Shown here piece after piece: positions 39,101 to 64,000 of a stretch of 64,000 nucleotides of DNA. Made by a program: the position numbers and the translations under genes. The stretch lies in NCBI RefSeq assembly GCF_001039355.2, contig NW_019775387.1, positions 311,284-375,283 on the forward strand. The letters are read 5' to 3'. The notes under the pieces were generated by a model, which saw only the letters and a list, made by a program, of their open reading frames with translations, was not told the DNA's origin and searched no databases. Position 1 is the stretch's first letter. Each line of letters opens with the position of its first letter. Origin of the DNA: Lingula anatina. Lineage: Eukaryota > Brachiopoda > Lingulata > Lingulida > Lingulidae.

Positions 39101-42100
39101 ATAGTCATCACTGTTGGAAGCTTCTGGAAAGCAAGAACATTGTGCTCTAGCTGAAATGAGCGCTTCTTTCAGTTGCAGAATTTTGCTGTTGTCATAGCTT
39201 TGCAAATTATAGATTAGTGGACATTGTGATGTTTTGTTAAATTGGTTTGGACTTTGGAAACAAATTTTGTTGAAATAATTGTTTCATACCTCTAAATAAA
39301 TCTGAGAATTGTTAAGTTATTAATAAGGGGTTAAGGAAAAAATTTTGTTTTGAAAGACAAAATTTCAGAAAGTAATCAGTACAAAAATATAGTTTTAATG
39401 AAGTAAGCCTATCATGTAGATTTCCATTTATCACAAAAGCTAGACAATCACATAAAAGAAACTGTCACCTGTTGTGCATTATCTTTATCAGAAAAATGGG
39501 ATATTGATGTTCTGTGCTGATAAAAGAGTAAATTATGCGGTGACAGGAATTAGAGAAATTATGTCTGTTGAAATGGTAATGTTACTTGCCGTTATGAAAG
39601 GGTAATTATATGGTTAGGCCTTTTATCATGTTTTAACACATTTAAGTAATTAACTTGCTTCATATGTGTGGAAAATGATATGTGAAGAAAACATTCGTGT
39701 AGTAAAAAATGTCAGTAAATTCTCAAGGGACTTTCTTACCAGCTTTACACAAGAGGACTCCTCTATCCGTCTTCCCTTTAGTTAGGACTCCATATGGTTA
39801 TATTGGGTCCATTGAATCACTAGAAGGGTATTTAAAACCAGTGGACCTTCTATTCATATGACCAATAATGGCTGCTTTTCTTAACCTAGCCATACACATA
39901 AAAATCTGACATAAGAAATAAATGGGCTGGTTTGATGGAATAATAGACTAAGATCATTTCTAATTGATTGAAGTAGTGGGTGTTATGAGTGCAGGAGGTA
40001 TTTTTATCATATCTTTTGAACAATACTTATCATGTGCGACTGAATATTAGATATTGTGTAAAAGGGGAGTTTCAGTACAGATTGATAGAAAAGTGAATTG
40101 TCCAGAATTGAGTTGCATATAGTTTCACTGTATTTCTGATGTTATAATACATTAAAGACAATTGTGTTTTCATCATTGATCTTAGCCTTTGAGAGTGTAA
40201 AGTAAGGTAACTAAATAACCATTATTCAAATGTGGATCATGATGTGAATTATTATTCCAAAGCTTCCAATTTCTAAAGTTTAACCTGTTCAATTTCTTTT
40301 AGGAGCTGTTGGTTTGTAGCATTTTTGTCAGTAGAGAGTTTCTAATCAAAGTTTTTTTTTTTCATTTGCATATCTCACACATTGCTTGAAGTGTTATATA
40401 ATTCTTCATCACCATGTTTGCTAATTCAGTAGAACCATGCTGTGATATTCAGAGTTTATTATTTTCTGTATACTGAGTGCTGTTGTGTGTTCTGTCCTGC
40501 AGAAGCTTCTAAGGGTGGTTTAGTGAACACTGTTGTTGTTGATGTTGTTGTTAACCTTAATTATCAAATTTCATTATAAACCTTACTAGTCATAATGGTT
40601 TTTCAATTTTTGTTGGTAACAAAATTTTTTTTAGTGTGATAATTATCTTTGGTTTTTAAAATAACATCAATTTAAACACTGTTGCTGTGTTTCCATAGAG
40701 ATAATGATGTTATTCTCGCGTAATTTCCTTTGTGTCTCAAATGGTAGTCTGTATTTAATTTTGCAGTTCACTCATAGATCTAGTGTGAAAAAGTTTATTC
40801 AATAACAGTCACATTTTATTAATTTTTTGTCAATTACTTGAGTAAAATAAGTGTTAACATTTTTAAAAACTTCAGATATCTGATGTGGTAGAGCAGCAGT
40901 AGAATTTTTGTTTTTCAACACACATCAATTGGAACAGCATATTATCACAATTAACAATGAAATCAGACCTTTGTGGTAGATATATAAGGTGAAAAAAACC
41001 CTAGCGTAGTAAATTTTACAGAATCCTTAGAATTAGATGACACCTTTTGTATGATTTCATTGTTCAGAGCAGGTTTGTTCTTGAACTGGCACATTGTTTT
41101 AATATGCTGAAATCTAATTGGCAGCATAGGACCACTGGTTCACAAAAATATAGACTGAGTTACTGCCAAACTTATGATTATCTTATTTATCATGTCAGAT
41201 ATCTTGTGTTTTGATTTCATGGTTTCCAGTTTAGATTTTTTGTCTAGAAGGAAATTTTGCATAATAGCCTTCAACAAGAGAAAAAAATGGAAAGCATCTT
41301 TGAGGGGAAAGACATTTTTTATATATTTTTACATTCTTTTGTAATTGAAATTGTTTTAAGAATGTATTTTCACTGAGTGTAAAACTCGGGCATGGCAAGG
41401 TTTTAAAGAAATCATGAAATTAAAATAAAAGGACTTATATATATATATATAGATGGCAGCATACCTATATGTATGATGATATACTGCTAGCACTGCATGC
41501 TGCTGCTGTTAGTAAAATGATAGTTTTCACGTTATGTTATGTACTTGTACTGCATGAAGTGGTTAAAGAACGGGAAAGCTTGCCTATTAGATTATATTAT
41601 TAAAATACAGTTTTCTGTCCTGGATTCACGTCAGCAAAAATAATAAACGTATTTTGTAGTTTGATTTCATTTTTGTAATATAGTTGCTATTAGCAACACT
41701 CAGTCTCATACAGACAATATATTCACGCAATCATTTCCGTTGGCAGGTTTTACTCACTTTTTTCTATCATTGCCTTTCAGATGATCATGACTTGGTGTCA
41801 TTTATCACCCACTCCATGACAGTGCCAGTGACAGGGGTATGCATAATCTATACAACTTCTTTTGGCATGGTTCACCTTTTTTCTGTATAAAATCCTAGAT
41901 TTATTGTGAAGCTCATTTATTAGTAGAGAGGATATTATTAATTATCAAGTAAGAGTATTGGTACTTTCTCTTCAGCTGCATTGTATGACAGAGACTGTGC
42001 TGTACTTCAGACCTATCTGCTTTCTCCTATGATTTAAAATGTGAGAAGAGGAATATGCTTTCTCTTGGGGGGGGGGGGGGGGGGGNNNNNNNNNNNNNNN

Positions 42101-45100
42101 NNNNNNNNNNNNNNNNNNNNNNNNNNNNNNNNNNNNNNNNNNNNNNNNNNNNNNNNNNNNNNNNNNNNNNNNNNNNNNNNNNNNNNNNNNNNNNNNNNNN
42201 NNNNNNNNNNNNNNNNNNNNNNNNNNNNNNNNNNNNNNNNNNNNNNNNNNNNNNNNNNNNNNNNNNNNNNNNNNNNNNNNNNNNNNNNNNNNNNNNNNNN
42301 NNNNNNNNNNNNNNNNNNNNNNNNNNNNNNNNNNNNNNNNNNNNNNNNNNNNNNNNNNNNNNNNNNNNNTGAATATCTTTGAATTTGGGATACATAATTA
42401 AAGATCATATGACATTTTTCTTACAACCTCAAGGCACAACCAGAAGGAAAGGTATCTCCAGAAGACAAGAAAAAGTTTGAAACTGAATTTGATGAGTACT
42501 GGGAGAAATTACAGAAGGCACAAGAAGAGTAAGACAAGTTTATGATCACTGAATTAAGAATTATTGATTTTTTTAAAATTTTAAAAGTGTAATTGTGCAA
42601 CTTTAGAAAAATTTACCAGCATATTTGTTTACATAACTTATGATGTATGGTATTTTAGGTGCCAAGTTTATGACTTTTCTTAGTATAATTTTTTTCCAAT
42701 TTATTTTAATTGCAAGTTTCATTGATGATATAGTGAGGTTGTTGTTGTTTACTTTTTCATTTACTTTACTTTTAGATACAAACAACAGCACCCAGATAAA
42801 GCCAGGGAAATGGAGGAGTCACAAGCGGTAAGTGCTGGTAAAAGATTCTTTAGATGTGTTGATTATTGTTTGAAGTTTTTGTGTAACTGTAACATATCAA
42901 CTTAATAAATGTTGCCTTATTGATCCTTTAAGAGACGGTATTGAAAATGGCTTTTGCTTTGTCAGAGTAATATTATCATTATTATTTCATCTAGCCATTT
43001 CATGTAAATGAATCTAAGTTGATGGTAAATAAAGTATAAATCATACATGGAAGGGTGCTTAAATTTTTAATATCATATGTGAAACTCATTTTTTTCAGTA
43101 TGAGGGTGCTTATGAGAGAGAACTGCGCATGATATTTGAGGGTCAGAATGGCATCCACAGAGTTATGAATGAGCTGCACAGAAAGGTGGATGAACTGATA
43201 GGAAGACAGGCCTCTATCGAGTCCCAGTTGTCAGCTAGGGTAGGGACACCCCAGTACCAACAGCAGGGACAGCCTGCCCAGCTCCCAGCCTCAGATGGTA
43301 TGAGAAGACACGAGGTAGACTCTCTACTCAATAGTCAGAGGGATGTCAGTAACATGATCAACGATGTCAAGTAAGAGCCCACCTGTGCTATGAAATTTTA
43401 TTTACTGAGGGAGGCTCTCTTATATTGGGTACTTTTTATTTACAACAGCTACTAATGATTAAAACATAACGCAAAAAAATATGTTCTTCATTATTTAATG
43501 AAAGCTTTAGATTATTGTTTTTTTTTGATGGAGCATCAGGAATGTGTCAACAAAACTTCGCATTTAGTAAAGAACGCTTGGGGATGTTTGGAGTTTTCTG
43601 ACATAACATACCCACTTACGACTTGTTTACAAACTTCGTGACATTTTTCAGGACGCTACCTCTTGTAAACAAGCTGGATTACTCAAAAAAAAAAATTTTT
43701 TTCATATTTTTTACTCATGTGGTAAACAGATTTTGTCTTACAATTTTTTTCAAAATCGCTAGGGCAGAAATGGTGTTTCTGAAATATGAGAGAGTCTCCT
43801 TAAGGATTTTTTGAAGCAAAAATCATCTTTATGTGAAATAGTGTCTGCATAAAATTGTGTTATCATCATCTTCAGGGTAGAATGGTTTTGTTACTTTGTT
43901 CTTTTGTGTAGAGTATACTAGGAGTGTAAACTGTGACTGAATGTTTATGTTAGGATATTTTCCATTGGCTTTGTATGAATAAAAGAAAGGGTTTTGTTCT
44001 AAATGATCCAATTTGTAACCAAAATGTATAAGGCAATTATTCTTGTGCCTGAATGTTTTTAAGTGGTGCATTTTTGGAATGACATTTGACAATATTTTTA
44101 GGTTTTTAGTAAGTGATATACAGAAGAGGTCTGCACAGGCACAGGGTCCAGGTGGAGGAGACCCCTTTGCTTCCCAGCAACTCCTACACCAAATCAGAGA
44201 TAACATGAATGAGCTAAAAACTGATTTACTTTCAAGGCCTAACCAGGTATGGGTGATCACCTCTCCATTACTTTAGTATTTTGTGGATTGAACTTTTAAA
44301 GGCTTCCACAATGAGCCTTACACGTTTATGTAGTCAAAATGTTATTTCCTTGGAAATTTTCACTTATTGTATCCAAAACCATTGACAGAGTTATTAATTA
44401 GTTAATTCACAGTTATAATTAATAAGTTGTCCATTAACTTATTTTTGAGTTTGAAATTTCCGGTATTTGACTCGCTCTCATAATGGAATTAGAGAAAACT
44501 CAAAATTTTAAAGGCCTGGGTAAAAATTTGTGAGGGGATTTACAGTCCTTGTTTAATATCTGTAAAGCTGTAATGTGCCGTGTGCCTTTAACATGAATTT
44601 GAGTCTGTATCTACAAGGTAGATTTAACCGTGGTTAAAGTTGCTGTGGATTAATTTACATGTTTTAATATAACATATCTTTATATTTGTTTTTGCTTGAA
44701 AATACTCTTGAAAAAAGGTGTTTTTTTATATTGTAAAACCTAAAAAAGTTGGCTTTATATGAATAAAAGAAAGAATTTTGTACTCTGGAATCAAATTGGC
44801 AACCAAAATATATAAGGCAATTATCATTTGTTCCAGGGTTGTCCACCAGTCCAGGGCGGCTCCTGTCTAACACCAGCCTACTTTTTTATATTCATGGGTG
44901 CTCAGTTAGCAATGATGATAGGATATATTGTTTATAGGTAAGTTTGAAAAATAGTTTAACAATTAAAAATGCTAATGTTTAATTATATCAACCTGTTTCA
45001 CATTACAATTTAGTTTTTCATTTAGTTGTATTGAATTGATTTTGAAAGAAAGTTTTTCTTAAGTGTATTTTCTTTAACCTTTCAGAAACAGCAAAGAGGC

Positions 45101-45122
45101 AGCAGCCAAAAAGTTCTATTAA
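33114..45122 (+). CDS. LMAN1: LMAN1 / ERGIC-53, mannose-binding cargo receptor of the ER-Golgi intermediate compartment
   Basis: Fourteen exons: 33114-33279, 34811-34867, 35378-35475, 36171-36278, 36667-36728, 37325-37424, 38874-38997, 41781-41836, 42434-42528, 42776-42827, 43099-43370, 44102-44246, 44837-44937 and 45086-45122. They join in frame to 490 residues. A signal peptide (residues 1 to about 23) leads to the L-type lectin domain: FEYKLSLKGPHLIQSDGSIP, VEATFRISGRGRVGADGLAI, FFDSFDNDG and NNPY in the carbohydrate/Ca region, and DFRNKPFPVKAKIEYY. A charged coiled-coil stalk follows (EGQNGIHRVMNELHRKVDEL). Next comes CPPVQGGSC, whose two cysteines resemble those that cross-link ERGIC-53 subunits, then the transmembrane helix (FIFMGAQLAMMIGYIVYR) and the tail NSKEAAAKKFY. 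In the family, the KK and terminal aromatic pair direct retrieval to and exit from the ER. Introns are phase-consistent throughout. Intron 1 contains a 649-base direct duplication at a single N, and intron 8 contains a 284-N gap, so an exon hidden in the gap cannot be excluded. It converges on SMAD4. Confidence 0.95.
33305..34603. repeat. 649-bp direct duplication at a single N (probable assembly artefact)
   Basis: 33305-33953 and 33955-34603 read essentially the same, offset by 650, with one N (33954) exactly at the join. The duplicated DNA is intron 1 of LMAN1 only, so the gene model is unaffected, but the intron is probably about 650 bases shorter in reality. The identical short open frames in each copy are intronic. 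Confidence 0.85.
35905..36130. repeat. Decayed GGATCCAGGA-type element in LMAN1 intron 3
   Basis: Begins near GGAGGATCCAGGATTTTGC and ends near CCCACTTAAATCTGTCATTG, resembling the ends of the hAT-like MITE at 295-514 with many changes. It contains a G-rich segment near 36075. Confidence 0.35.
37515..38172. repeat. TTAA-bounded MITE, long copy (658 bp) in LMAN1 intron 6
   Basis: The ends read TTAAAGTCATAATATCTCTTCG and GAAGAGTTATTATTGCTTTAA, inverted relative to each other. The left part aligns with 2950-3294 (ACTTACCAATGGT, ATTCAAAGTTA, TTAAAATCTCTTAAGAGA). The central ~300 bases are absent from the short copy and contain an open frame of about 100 codons with no recognisable domain. Confidence 0.7.
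42086..42369. other. Assembly gap (284 N) in LMAN1 intron 8
   Basis: A run of N immediately after about 19 G. The preceding and following exons are in compatible phase 0, so no exon is required here, but one cannot be excluded. Confidence 0.95.
43409..43802. repeat. GGAGG-ended MITE, copy 2, in LMAN1 intron 11
   Basis: Aligns with 23369-23763: GGAGGCTCTCTTATATT start, TTATTTAATGAAAGCTTT, AAACAAGCTGGATTAC, and GAAATATGAGAGAGTCTCC end. A-runs replace the C/CA tract seen in copy 1. Confidence 0.75.
43965..44827. repeat. Paired ~79-bp repeat before LMAN1 exons 12 and 13
   Basis: 43965-44044 and 44749-44827 align: TTGGCTTTRTATGAATAAAA, then GAAAG, AACCAAAATRTATAAGGCAA and TTAT. Each copy ends just upstream of an exon (44102 and 44837). 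The intervening DNA, including exon 12, is unique. Confidence 0.65.
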
Positions 45123-47317
45123 TATATTTGAAGCCCTTTGTTAAAAACAAATAAATAAAAAAGAAGAAAAAACAAATTATGATCAGCCTACAGCTGAATG
45201 CTTCCCATCGAGACACCCGTTGCAATTAAGTACCAAATAATATGTTTGCAAAAATAGTTGGAGAGAAATTTTAAGTTTGAAAGTAATAAAGCTTTGTGGT
45301 TGTCAGTTGTCTGTGGTTAACAGCTTCAAATGTTCAATGTGAATTTGGCATGAGTACCTACACAAAGAGTATGCATGCAATTATACTTATGAGAAAAGTA
45401 TGGCCTTCATTACTGTACATTAACTTGCTTTATGGTTTATGAATTTGCTCACCATTGTATTTTTTTTCATAAGAGTCCATTTGCATATGAAGTGAAAATG
45501 GATATCAAGTTTTAATATACTATATTAGGAAAGTATGAAAATAACCTCGACTTGACCTGCTGAAGTAATAAATGCTGCAGATTGACCTTAAAGTATAGTG
45601 TCCATATCCCATGGGAACACCAAACGTTTCCTGTGAAACAAAGCCAAAAATGGAGGGGGGGGGGGGGGGATATAATGTCATACTCATTGTTGGAGAACAT
45701 ACATTTAAAATACATCATTGATATCATTTAGTAAAAGTATAGAAAAAATTAAAGGATGAATAATTGGCATAATTAATGTTTTGATTTTTCATAGGTACTC
45801 CCTGAAACTTTATTCAGCATTTCACTGTGCTTGTTTTCGGTAGTATTTAAGCTTAATTAACTTTGTGAAAGCAAATTAAGTATCCATGGTAGAATCCCAT
45901 GTGTGATCATCTTGTGTTTTTGTAGCTCATTTTTGTCCATTTTATCATTGCCAGCTTGCAGGACTTAATTTAAACACATTTTGTAAAAATGTATGGATGA
46001 TCACATTTCTAGTCAGTTTCAGTAGCTTGATGTTTTTTAGCTTCATTGCTATGATGCTGTATTGATAAAGTTCATGTTAAAGACACGAATGAAATGGTAG
46101 TCTTCTCTCAGGCAGTTAAAACATATAATAGTTGAAAGACGATGAATTATAAGGGTAGTGGGTATTTTTTTTTATTTAGTTACCATAAAGTTGTTTTTTT
46201 CTTCCTATGAAGTAAGAAACGGCTTTATCAGTATATGCCTGACTGTTAGTCATGAAATGATATGTTGTCAGATATTTCCAGTATGGTATTAAGATATTAA
46301 TATGTAAGATAATTTATATGATAATTAGGTAGACATTTAGCTTTTTGTATTTGATTGGCAAATATTGTATTTTAAATAGATTTCTAGGGGCCAAGGTGTT
46401 TTATTGTGTTTGAAGGCAGAGACTATGCTTTCTTGCCTGTGCTGATGTTCAGCAGATTGTACGAAGCCAGCGACCAGTATCAATAATTTGTAGTCAAAGG
46501 GGTGTGGCAATGTTTAATTTTAAGAAAGTTTATGTATTTTGTTTTTCCTTTAGTGTTTGATTCTTCACTTGCCATAATTCAAGGTGCAAGGCCTCTGGTG
46601 CTTTGTTATATGTTCATGTCACGTTTTGTTTGTTTAGATTGGTTCAGTATGTTATTTGTTTAACTATATAAGAGAATTTTAGTTTTGTTCGATACCATTG
46701 AACAAAGAAATGTCTTGTGCATTTTAGAATTCTTTGTGAAATTTTATGGAGATGATCGAAAAAGATATCTAGTATGATATATTCGTTATCACTCAAGACA
46801 ACTTCATAAGCCTACTAGATTTTGATAGAACCATGCATAACTGCGTCTCATCAGGAAAATGTTGGTGTAAAAAAGGGTGCTACCCCGGAAGTAGTAGTAT
46901 GGCCACTCATTCCCATTCTGAATCAGTAAAATTCAGTGTACTTGTTGTTTAGACACTATACAAAGTTATATTAATAGGAACCAGTAGGATTTTCTAGTAA
47001 CAGTTATACTCATTAAGGTTAAGGGATTCCAGTTAAGACTGTCACAATATTTTTTTAATAAATGATCAATTTACAAAATACAGTTTAAGATGCTTTTTTT
47101 ATTTTTTCAGACTTCAATTTTAAGTGCAAGAATCTTTTTACACCCTAAAAAAGATCTCTCATTAAATAATTTTAATTCTGGAAGCTATCATTGGAACTAT
47201 GAACAATCTAATAGATAATATCATGAACCACAGGGTTATTGAAAGGAGTGTTCACAATCAAGTTTGGCGTTCCTACTCCAAAGGACATTCATTGCTGAAG
47301 TTAAGTGACTGGTTAAG
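45123..47317. other. LMAN1 3' untranslated region and convergent intergenic DNA
   Basis: No coding exon was seen. AATAAA occurs at 45150-45155, 45154-45159 and 45285-45290 (plus strand), candidate polyadenylation signals for LMAN1. A G-run near 45655 is the only notable simple sequence. The minus-strand 3' UTR of SMAD4 begins somewhere to the right, between 47318 and 49258. Confidence 0.45.
45285..45290 (+). promoter_or_regulatory. Candidate LMAN1 poly(A) signal
   Basis: AATAAA about 165 bases after the LMAN1 stop. Two overlapping copies closer to the stop (45150-45159) compete with it, so the site actually used is uncertain. Confidence 0.35.
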
Positions 47318-49258
47318 TCTATTCTCTGTACTCCTACTTTCCACAAACTGGAATTTAAGAGTGAAAACAGTTATTCATACCTCAAAAAGGTCGCACATCT
47401 TTGAGAAAGCAGTACATGATATCTATAATGGCAAGAAGAAAAAAATTATCAATCTCACTGTTATACATAATTGTAATTTTACCTTCATCACATTAACAGA
47501 GTGTGTATAGTAATGACTGGAAGACTGTTCATGCATGTATTAAGACGACTTTATTTTGGGCACATTTAGACTGCTACCAAATTTATAAATCTTACATGGT
47601 TGTCATAAGATTAACTATTAAAATCATGATAATAATAATAACAATCAAATAAAGTTTGACCTGGGGTAACGACCAAGAAATAAGGAATCACGTCTGCTTC
47701 GTTTTGAAAGGGTGGCATGAAAATTAGACCTTACTGAAAATTATAAAATGCAAAATGAAACGATTCCTTTATTTTGCCCTTTAGATTTATATTCTAACTT
47801 TAAATTTTATGTAATTGCATATAAATGTAAAAATGTTGGACAAAATTGTAAAATCATGTTTTTCAACAAAAATATCAATATGTAGAATTATATTTAACTA
47901 GGTATAGTTATGGACACATTTGTAATCTAGTCATTTAGCTCCATTATCAACTCAATATTTTTTGCCTTTTCTACGACTAGTACAAGTAAACAGATCACTA
48001 TAATTTTTTGACAGTTATAACCAGGTATGACTGAGGTACAATGCATTTTAAAAATTGCAATACAAGGGGGGAAATATGAACCAACATACTGAAAGAAATG
48101 AACACAAATATCTGTCACAAATTTATAAATGTATGCGCAAAAAAGTATAAAATTGATGCAAAAGTAATTAACCTCTGTAAAACACAAGATTTCGTATTGT
48201 CTGTTATCGACTTTTTGAGCATCCTATCTTGGTAGACATTTCAAGCACCACTCTGGTGTTAAAGCACAGATGAGGTAGGTTACCCATTACATCTTTTCAT
48301 GATCTGTAAAATAATTTCTCGAGAAACACTTATTCACCAGAAACAAAGAAACAGTCGAGCCAGCTGCAGTTGGTATCTCACTTAATCATTGAATCATATT
48401 TTACACTTGACATCACAACATAATTCCTTCTGTTTTAAGCCATCAAATGTTGACACCACGTGGGCATCCTTTTTCCAGCAAATTAGTGATCAGTACTGGC
48501 TCATAGAAATCATCTAAACTGCAATTACAGACTGTCAATACATCATTTGTAAAATTATATATAAAACCAACATAATGGTCTTATAGTAGACTTATTTTTC
48601 TTGTTGAGAGTTTGTTGTTACTCACCGTTCAGTGTTGCAAAATAAAAACTCAAATGATACTGACAATTCTTATTTTTTTGTTTTTCTAAGCTATCAAACT
48701 GTCCAGTAAAATACATTGTCCTATTGACTAATTCTAAACGAAACAGTCAAAATGTGTCCAAGATTGTAAAATGCACATACTTAATCTAAATTTCCACAAT
48801 GCTAATTCACAGCATGTCCCTTATTCCAGATACTATCCCTGGAGCCTGTCACTTCACAATTTCAAATTTTGCATCTTATGCTTTTCTTTTTCATCTTTCT
48901 ACATTAAGATAATGAATTATGTACAACTAATGATGGAAGTTACTGATGTGTGGAAATATCTTTAGTTACACAATAAGTGCAGCAGCAACTTCAGTCACTG
49001 CCCAACTGCATATATTCATCATTATTTACATACTAAATTTCATTGTGGTATCTTCTTGACTTTCCTTACTTATAGTGTAAATAACATAAGAGAAGGAACT
49101 GAACTGGATGGGGATTTACAAGATGTCCAACAATCTTTCCAGTCATGGTTACTAAGAACTGCTTCAGATCATAACTCCATTCATACAAAAATGGATTTGG
49201 GCAAAATAATGTACACGTATCCATTTTTAAATTAAAAACAAAGTCTACATACTATTGC

Positions 49259-53539
<4,281 letters not shown>

Positions 53540-55871
53540 CTGAAAATAGGAGAAATTAGTCATTTTAATTGGAGTGTTATAGAAAATATCTTAGAAGTTT
53601 TAGTTGCTATATTATACACAGGATTGAGGTCTTAAATAAGTCTTTATTATCTTAATTATTCAAAGTTATGTTTCTTACATTTCTTTCAACAAAAAATTGA
53701 TTTGACACTGTAGATGGAATCATCGTCCACATATATAAGTAAATCTATACAGGTACTAAGAATATGCAATGTGTATGTTATTGCCAGAATGTTTCTGTTG
53801 CCATCCAATTGAGGAATTATATATCTACATGAATTACACTCACTACCTCTCAGGTCTTTGAAAATTCAACTGATAAGCCATCTAGAGATNTCTATTCTCT
53901 GTACTCCTACTTTCCACAAACTGGAATTTGAGAGTGAAAACAGTTATTCATACCTCAAAAAGGTCGCACATCTTTGAGAAAGCAGTACATGATATCTATA
54001 ATGGCAAGAGGAAAAAAATTTACAGCAAGAGGAAAAAAATCCTCAATCTCACTGTTATACATAATTGTAATTTTACCTTCATCACATTAACAGAGTGTGT
54101 ATAGTAATGACTGGAAGACTGTTCATGCATGTATTAAGACGACTTTATTTTGGGCACATTTAGACTGCTACCAAATTTATAAATCTTACATGGTTGTCAT
54201 AAGATTAACTATTAAAATCATAATAATAATAATAATAATAACAATCAAATAAAGTTTGAACTGGGGTAACGACCAAGAAATAAGGAATCACGTCTGGCAT
54301 GAAAATTACACCTTACTGAAAATTATAAAATGCAAAATGAAACGATTCCTTAATTTTGCCCTTTAGATTTATATTCTAACTTTAAATTTTATGTAATTGC
54401 ATATAAATGTAAAAATGTTGGACAAAATTGTAAAATCATGTTTTTCAACAAAAATATCAATATGTAGAATTATATTTAACTAGGTATAGTTATGGACACG
54501 TTTGTAATCTAGTCATTTAGCTCCATTATCAACTCAATAATTTTTGCCTTTTCTACGACTAGTACAAGTAAACAGATCACTATAATTTTTTGACAGTTAT
54601 AACCAGGTATGACTGAGGTACAATGCATTTTAAAAATTGCAATACAAGGGGGGAAATATGAACCAACATACTGAAAGTAATGAACACAAATATCTGTCAC
54701 AAATTTATAAATGTATGCGCAAAAAAGTATAAAATTGATGCAAAAGTAATTAACCTCTGTAAAACACAAGATTTCGTATTGTCTGTTATCGACTTTTTGA
54801 GCATCCTATCTTGGTAGACATTTCAAGCACCACTCTGGTGTTAAAGCACAGATGAGGTAGGTTACCCAATACATCTTTTCATGATCTGTAAAATAATTTC
54901 TCAAGAAACACTTATTCACCAGAAACAAAGAAACAGTAGAGCCAGCTGCAGTTGGTATCTCACTTAATCATTGAATCATATTTTACACTTGACATCACAA
55001 CATAATTCCTTCTGTTTTAAGCCATCAAATGTTGACACCATGTGGGCATCCTTTTCTTTCCATAGCTGCTCAGCAACATTTTTAGCAGCAAATGAGTGAT
55101 CAGTACTGGCTCATAGAAATCATCTAAACCGTAATTACAGACTGTGTCAATACATAATTTTTAAAATTATATATAAACCCAACATAATGGTCTTACGGTA
55201 GACTTATTTTTCTTGTTGAGAGTTTGTTGTTACTCGCCCATCAGTGTTGCTGAATAAAACTCTAATGATATTGACAATTCTTATTTTTTTTGTTTTTCTA
55301 AGCTGTCAAACTGTCCAGTAAAATACATTGTCCTATTGACTTATTCTAAACGAAACAGTCAAAATGTGTCCAAGATTGTAAAATGCACGTACTTCATCCA
55401 AATATCCACAATGCTAATTCACAGCATGTCCCTTATTCCAGATACTATCCCTGGAGCCTGTCACTTCACAATTTCAAATTTTTGCATCTTATGCTTTTCT
55501 TTTTCATCTTTCTACATTAAGATAATGAATTATGTACAACTAATGATGGAAGTTACTGATGTGTGGAAATATCTTTAGTTACACAATAAGTGCAGCAGCA
55601 ACTTCAGTCACTGCCCAACTGCATATATTCATCATTATTTACATACTAAATTTCATTGTGGTATCTTCTTGACTTTCCTTACTTGAAGTGTAAATAACAC
55701 AAGAGAAGGAACTGAACTGGATGGGGATTTACAAGATGTCCAACAATCTCTCCAGTCATGGTTACTAAGAACTGCTTCAGATCATAACTCCATTCATACA
55801 AAAATGGATTTAGGCAAAATAATGTACACGTATCCATTTTCAATTTCAAAACAAAGTCTACATACTATTGC

Positions 55872-64000
<8,129 letters not shown>

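Noticed and set aside
42027-42408. Open frames of over 100 codons
   Set aside because: They are produced by the N gap and the flanking G-run.

Overview
The window is metazoan nuclear DNA: AT-rich, with small exons bounded by GT/AG splice sites, long introns, many short inverted-repeat (MITE-like) elements and microsatellites. The two recognisable genes, LMAN1 and SMAD4, are animal genes, and the repeat content (frequent TAGGCCTA-type palindromes, GGCGGATCC-ended MITEs) suggests a marine invertebrate, perhaps a deuterostome. I cannot fix the species. Most open reading frames longer than 60 codons here are not genes; the genes had to be assembled exon by exon.

Layout. (1) 95-2592, minus strand: the 5' part of a secreted-protein gene (signal peptide plus three further exons) that runs off the left edge. 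(2) 13724-28835, minus strand: a complete nine-exon gene for a secreted protein of about 386 residues that I do not recognise. Its exon plan, signal-peptide exon and one 40-residue exon match gene 1, so the two are head-to-tail paralogues of an apparently undescribed family, about 11 kb apart. (3) 33114-45122, plus strand: a complete 14-exon LMAN1/ERGIC-53 gene (about 490 residues): L-type lectin, coiled coil, transmembrane helix and a KKFY tail. (4) 49259-62378, minus strand: SMAD4, convergent with LMAN1. The second half of MH1 (62204-62378) is single. The linker and MH2 exons are present twice, in two direct ~6.6 kb copies (47318-53889 and 53891-60540). The first MH1 exon lies beyond the right edge.

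Assembly caution. Each of the three single-base Ns (33954, 53890, 60798) sits within or at the junction of a direct repeat, and there is a 284-base gap at 42086-42369. The duplicated LMAN1 segment and the doubled SMAD4 block are therefore best read as unmerged overlapping or allelic contigs until long reads say otherwise.

How the genes relate. LMAN1 is a cargo receptor of the early secretory pathway and SMAD4 the common mediator of TGF-beta/BMP signalling; they share position, not pathway. The two secreted paralogues form a local family of their own. The most interesting unexplained items are this family and a 12-codon minisatellite in the SMAD4 linker, in which most repeat units begin with a potential in-phase 5' splice site.
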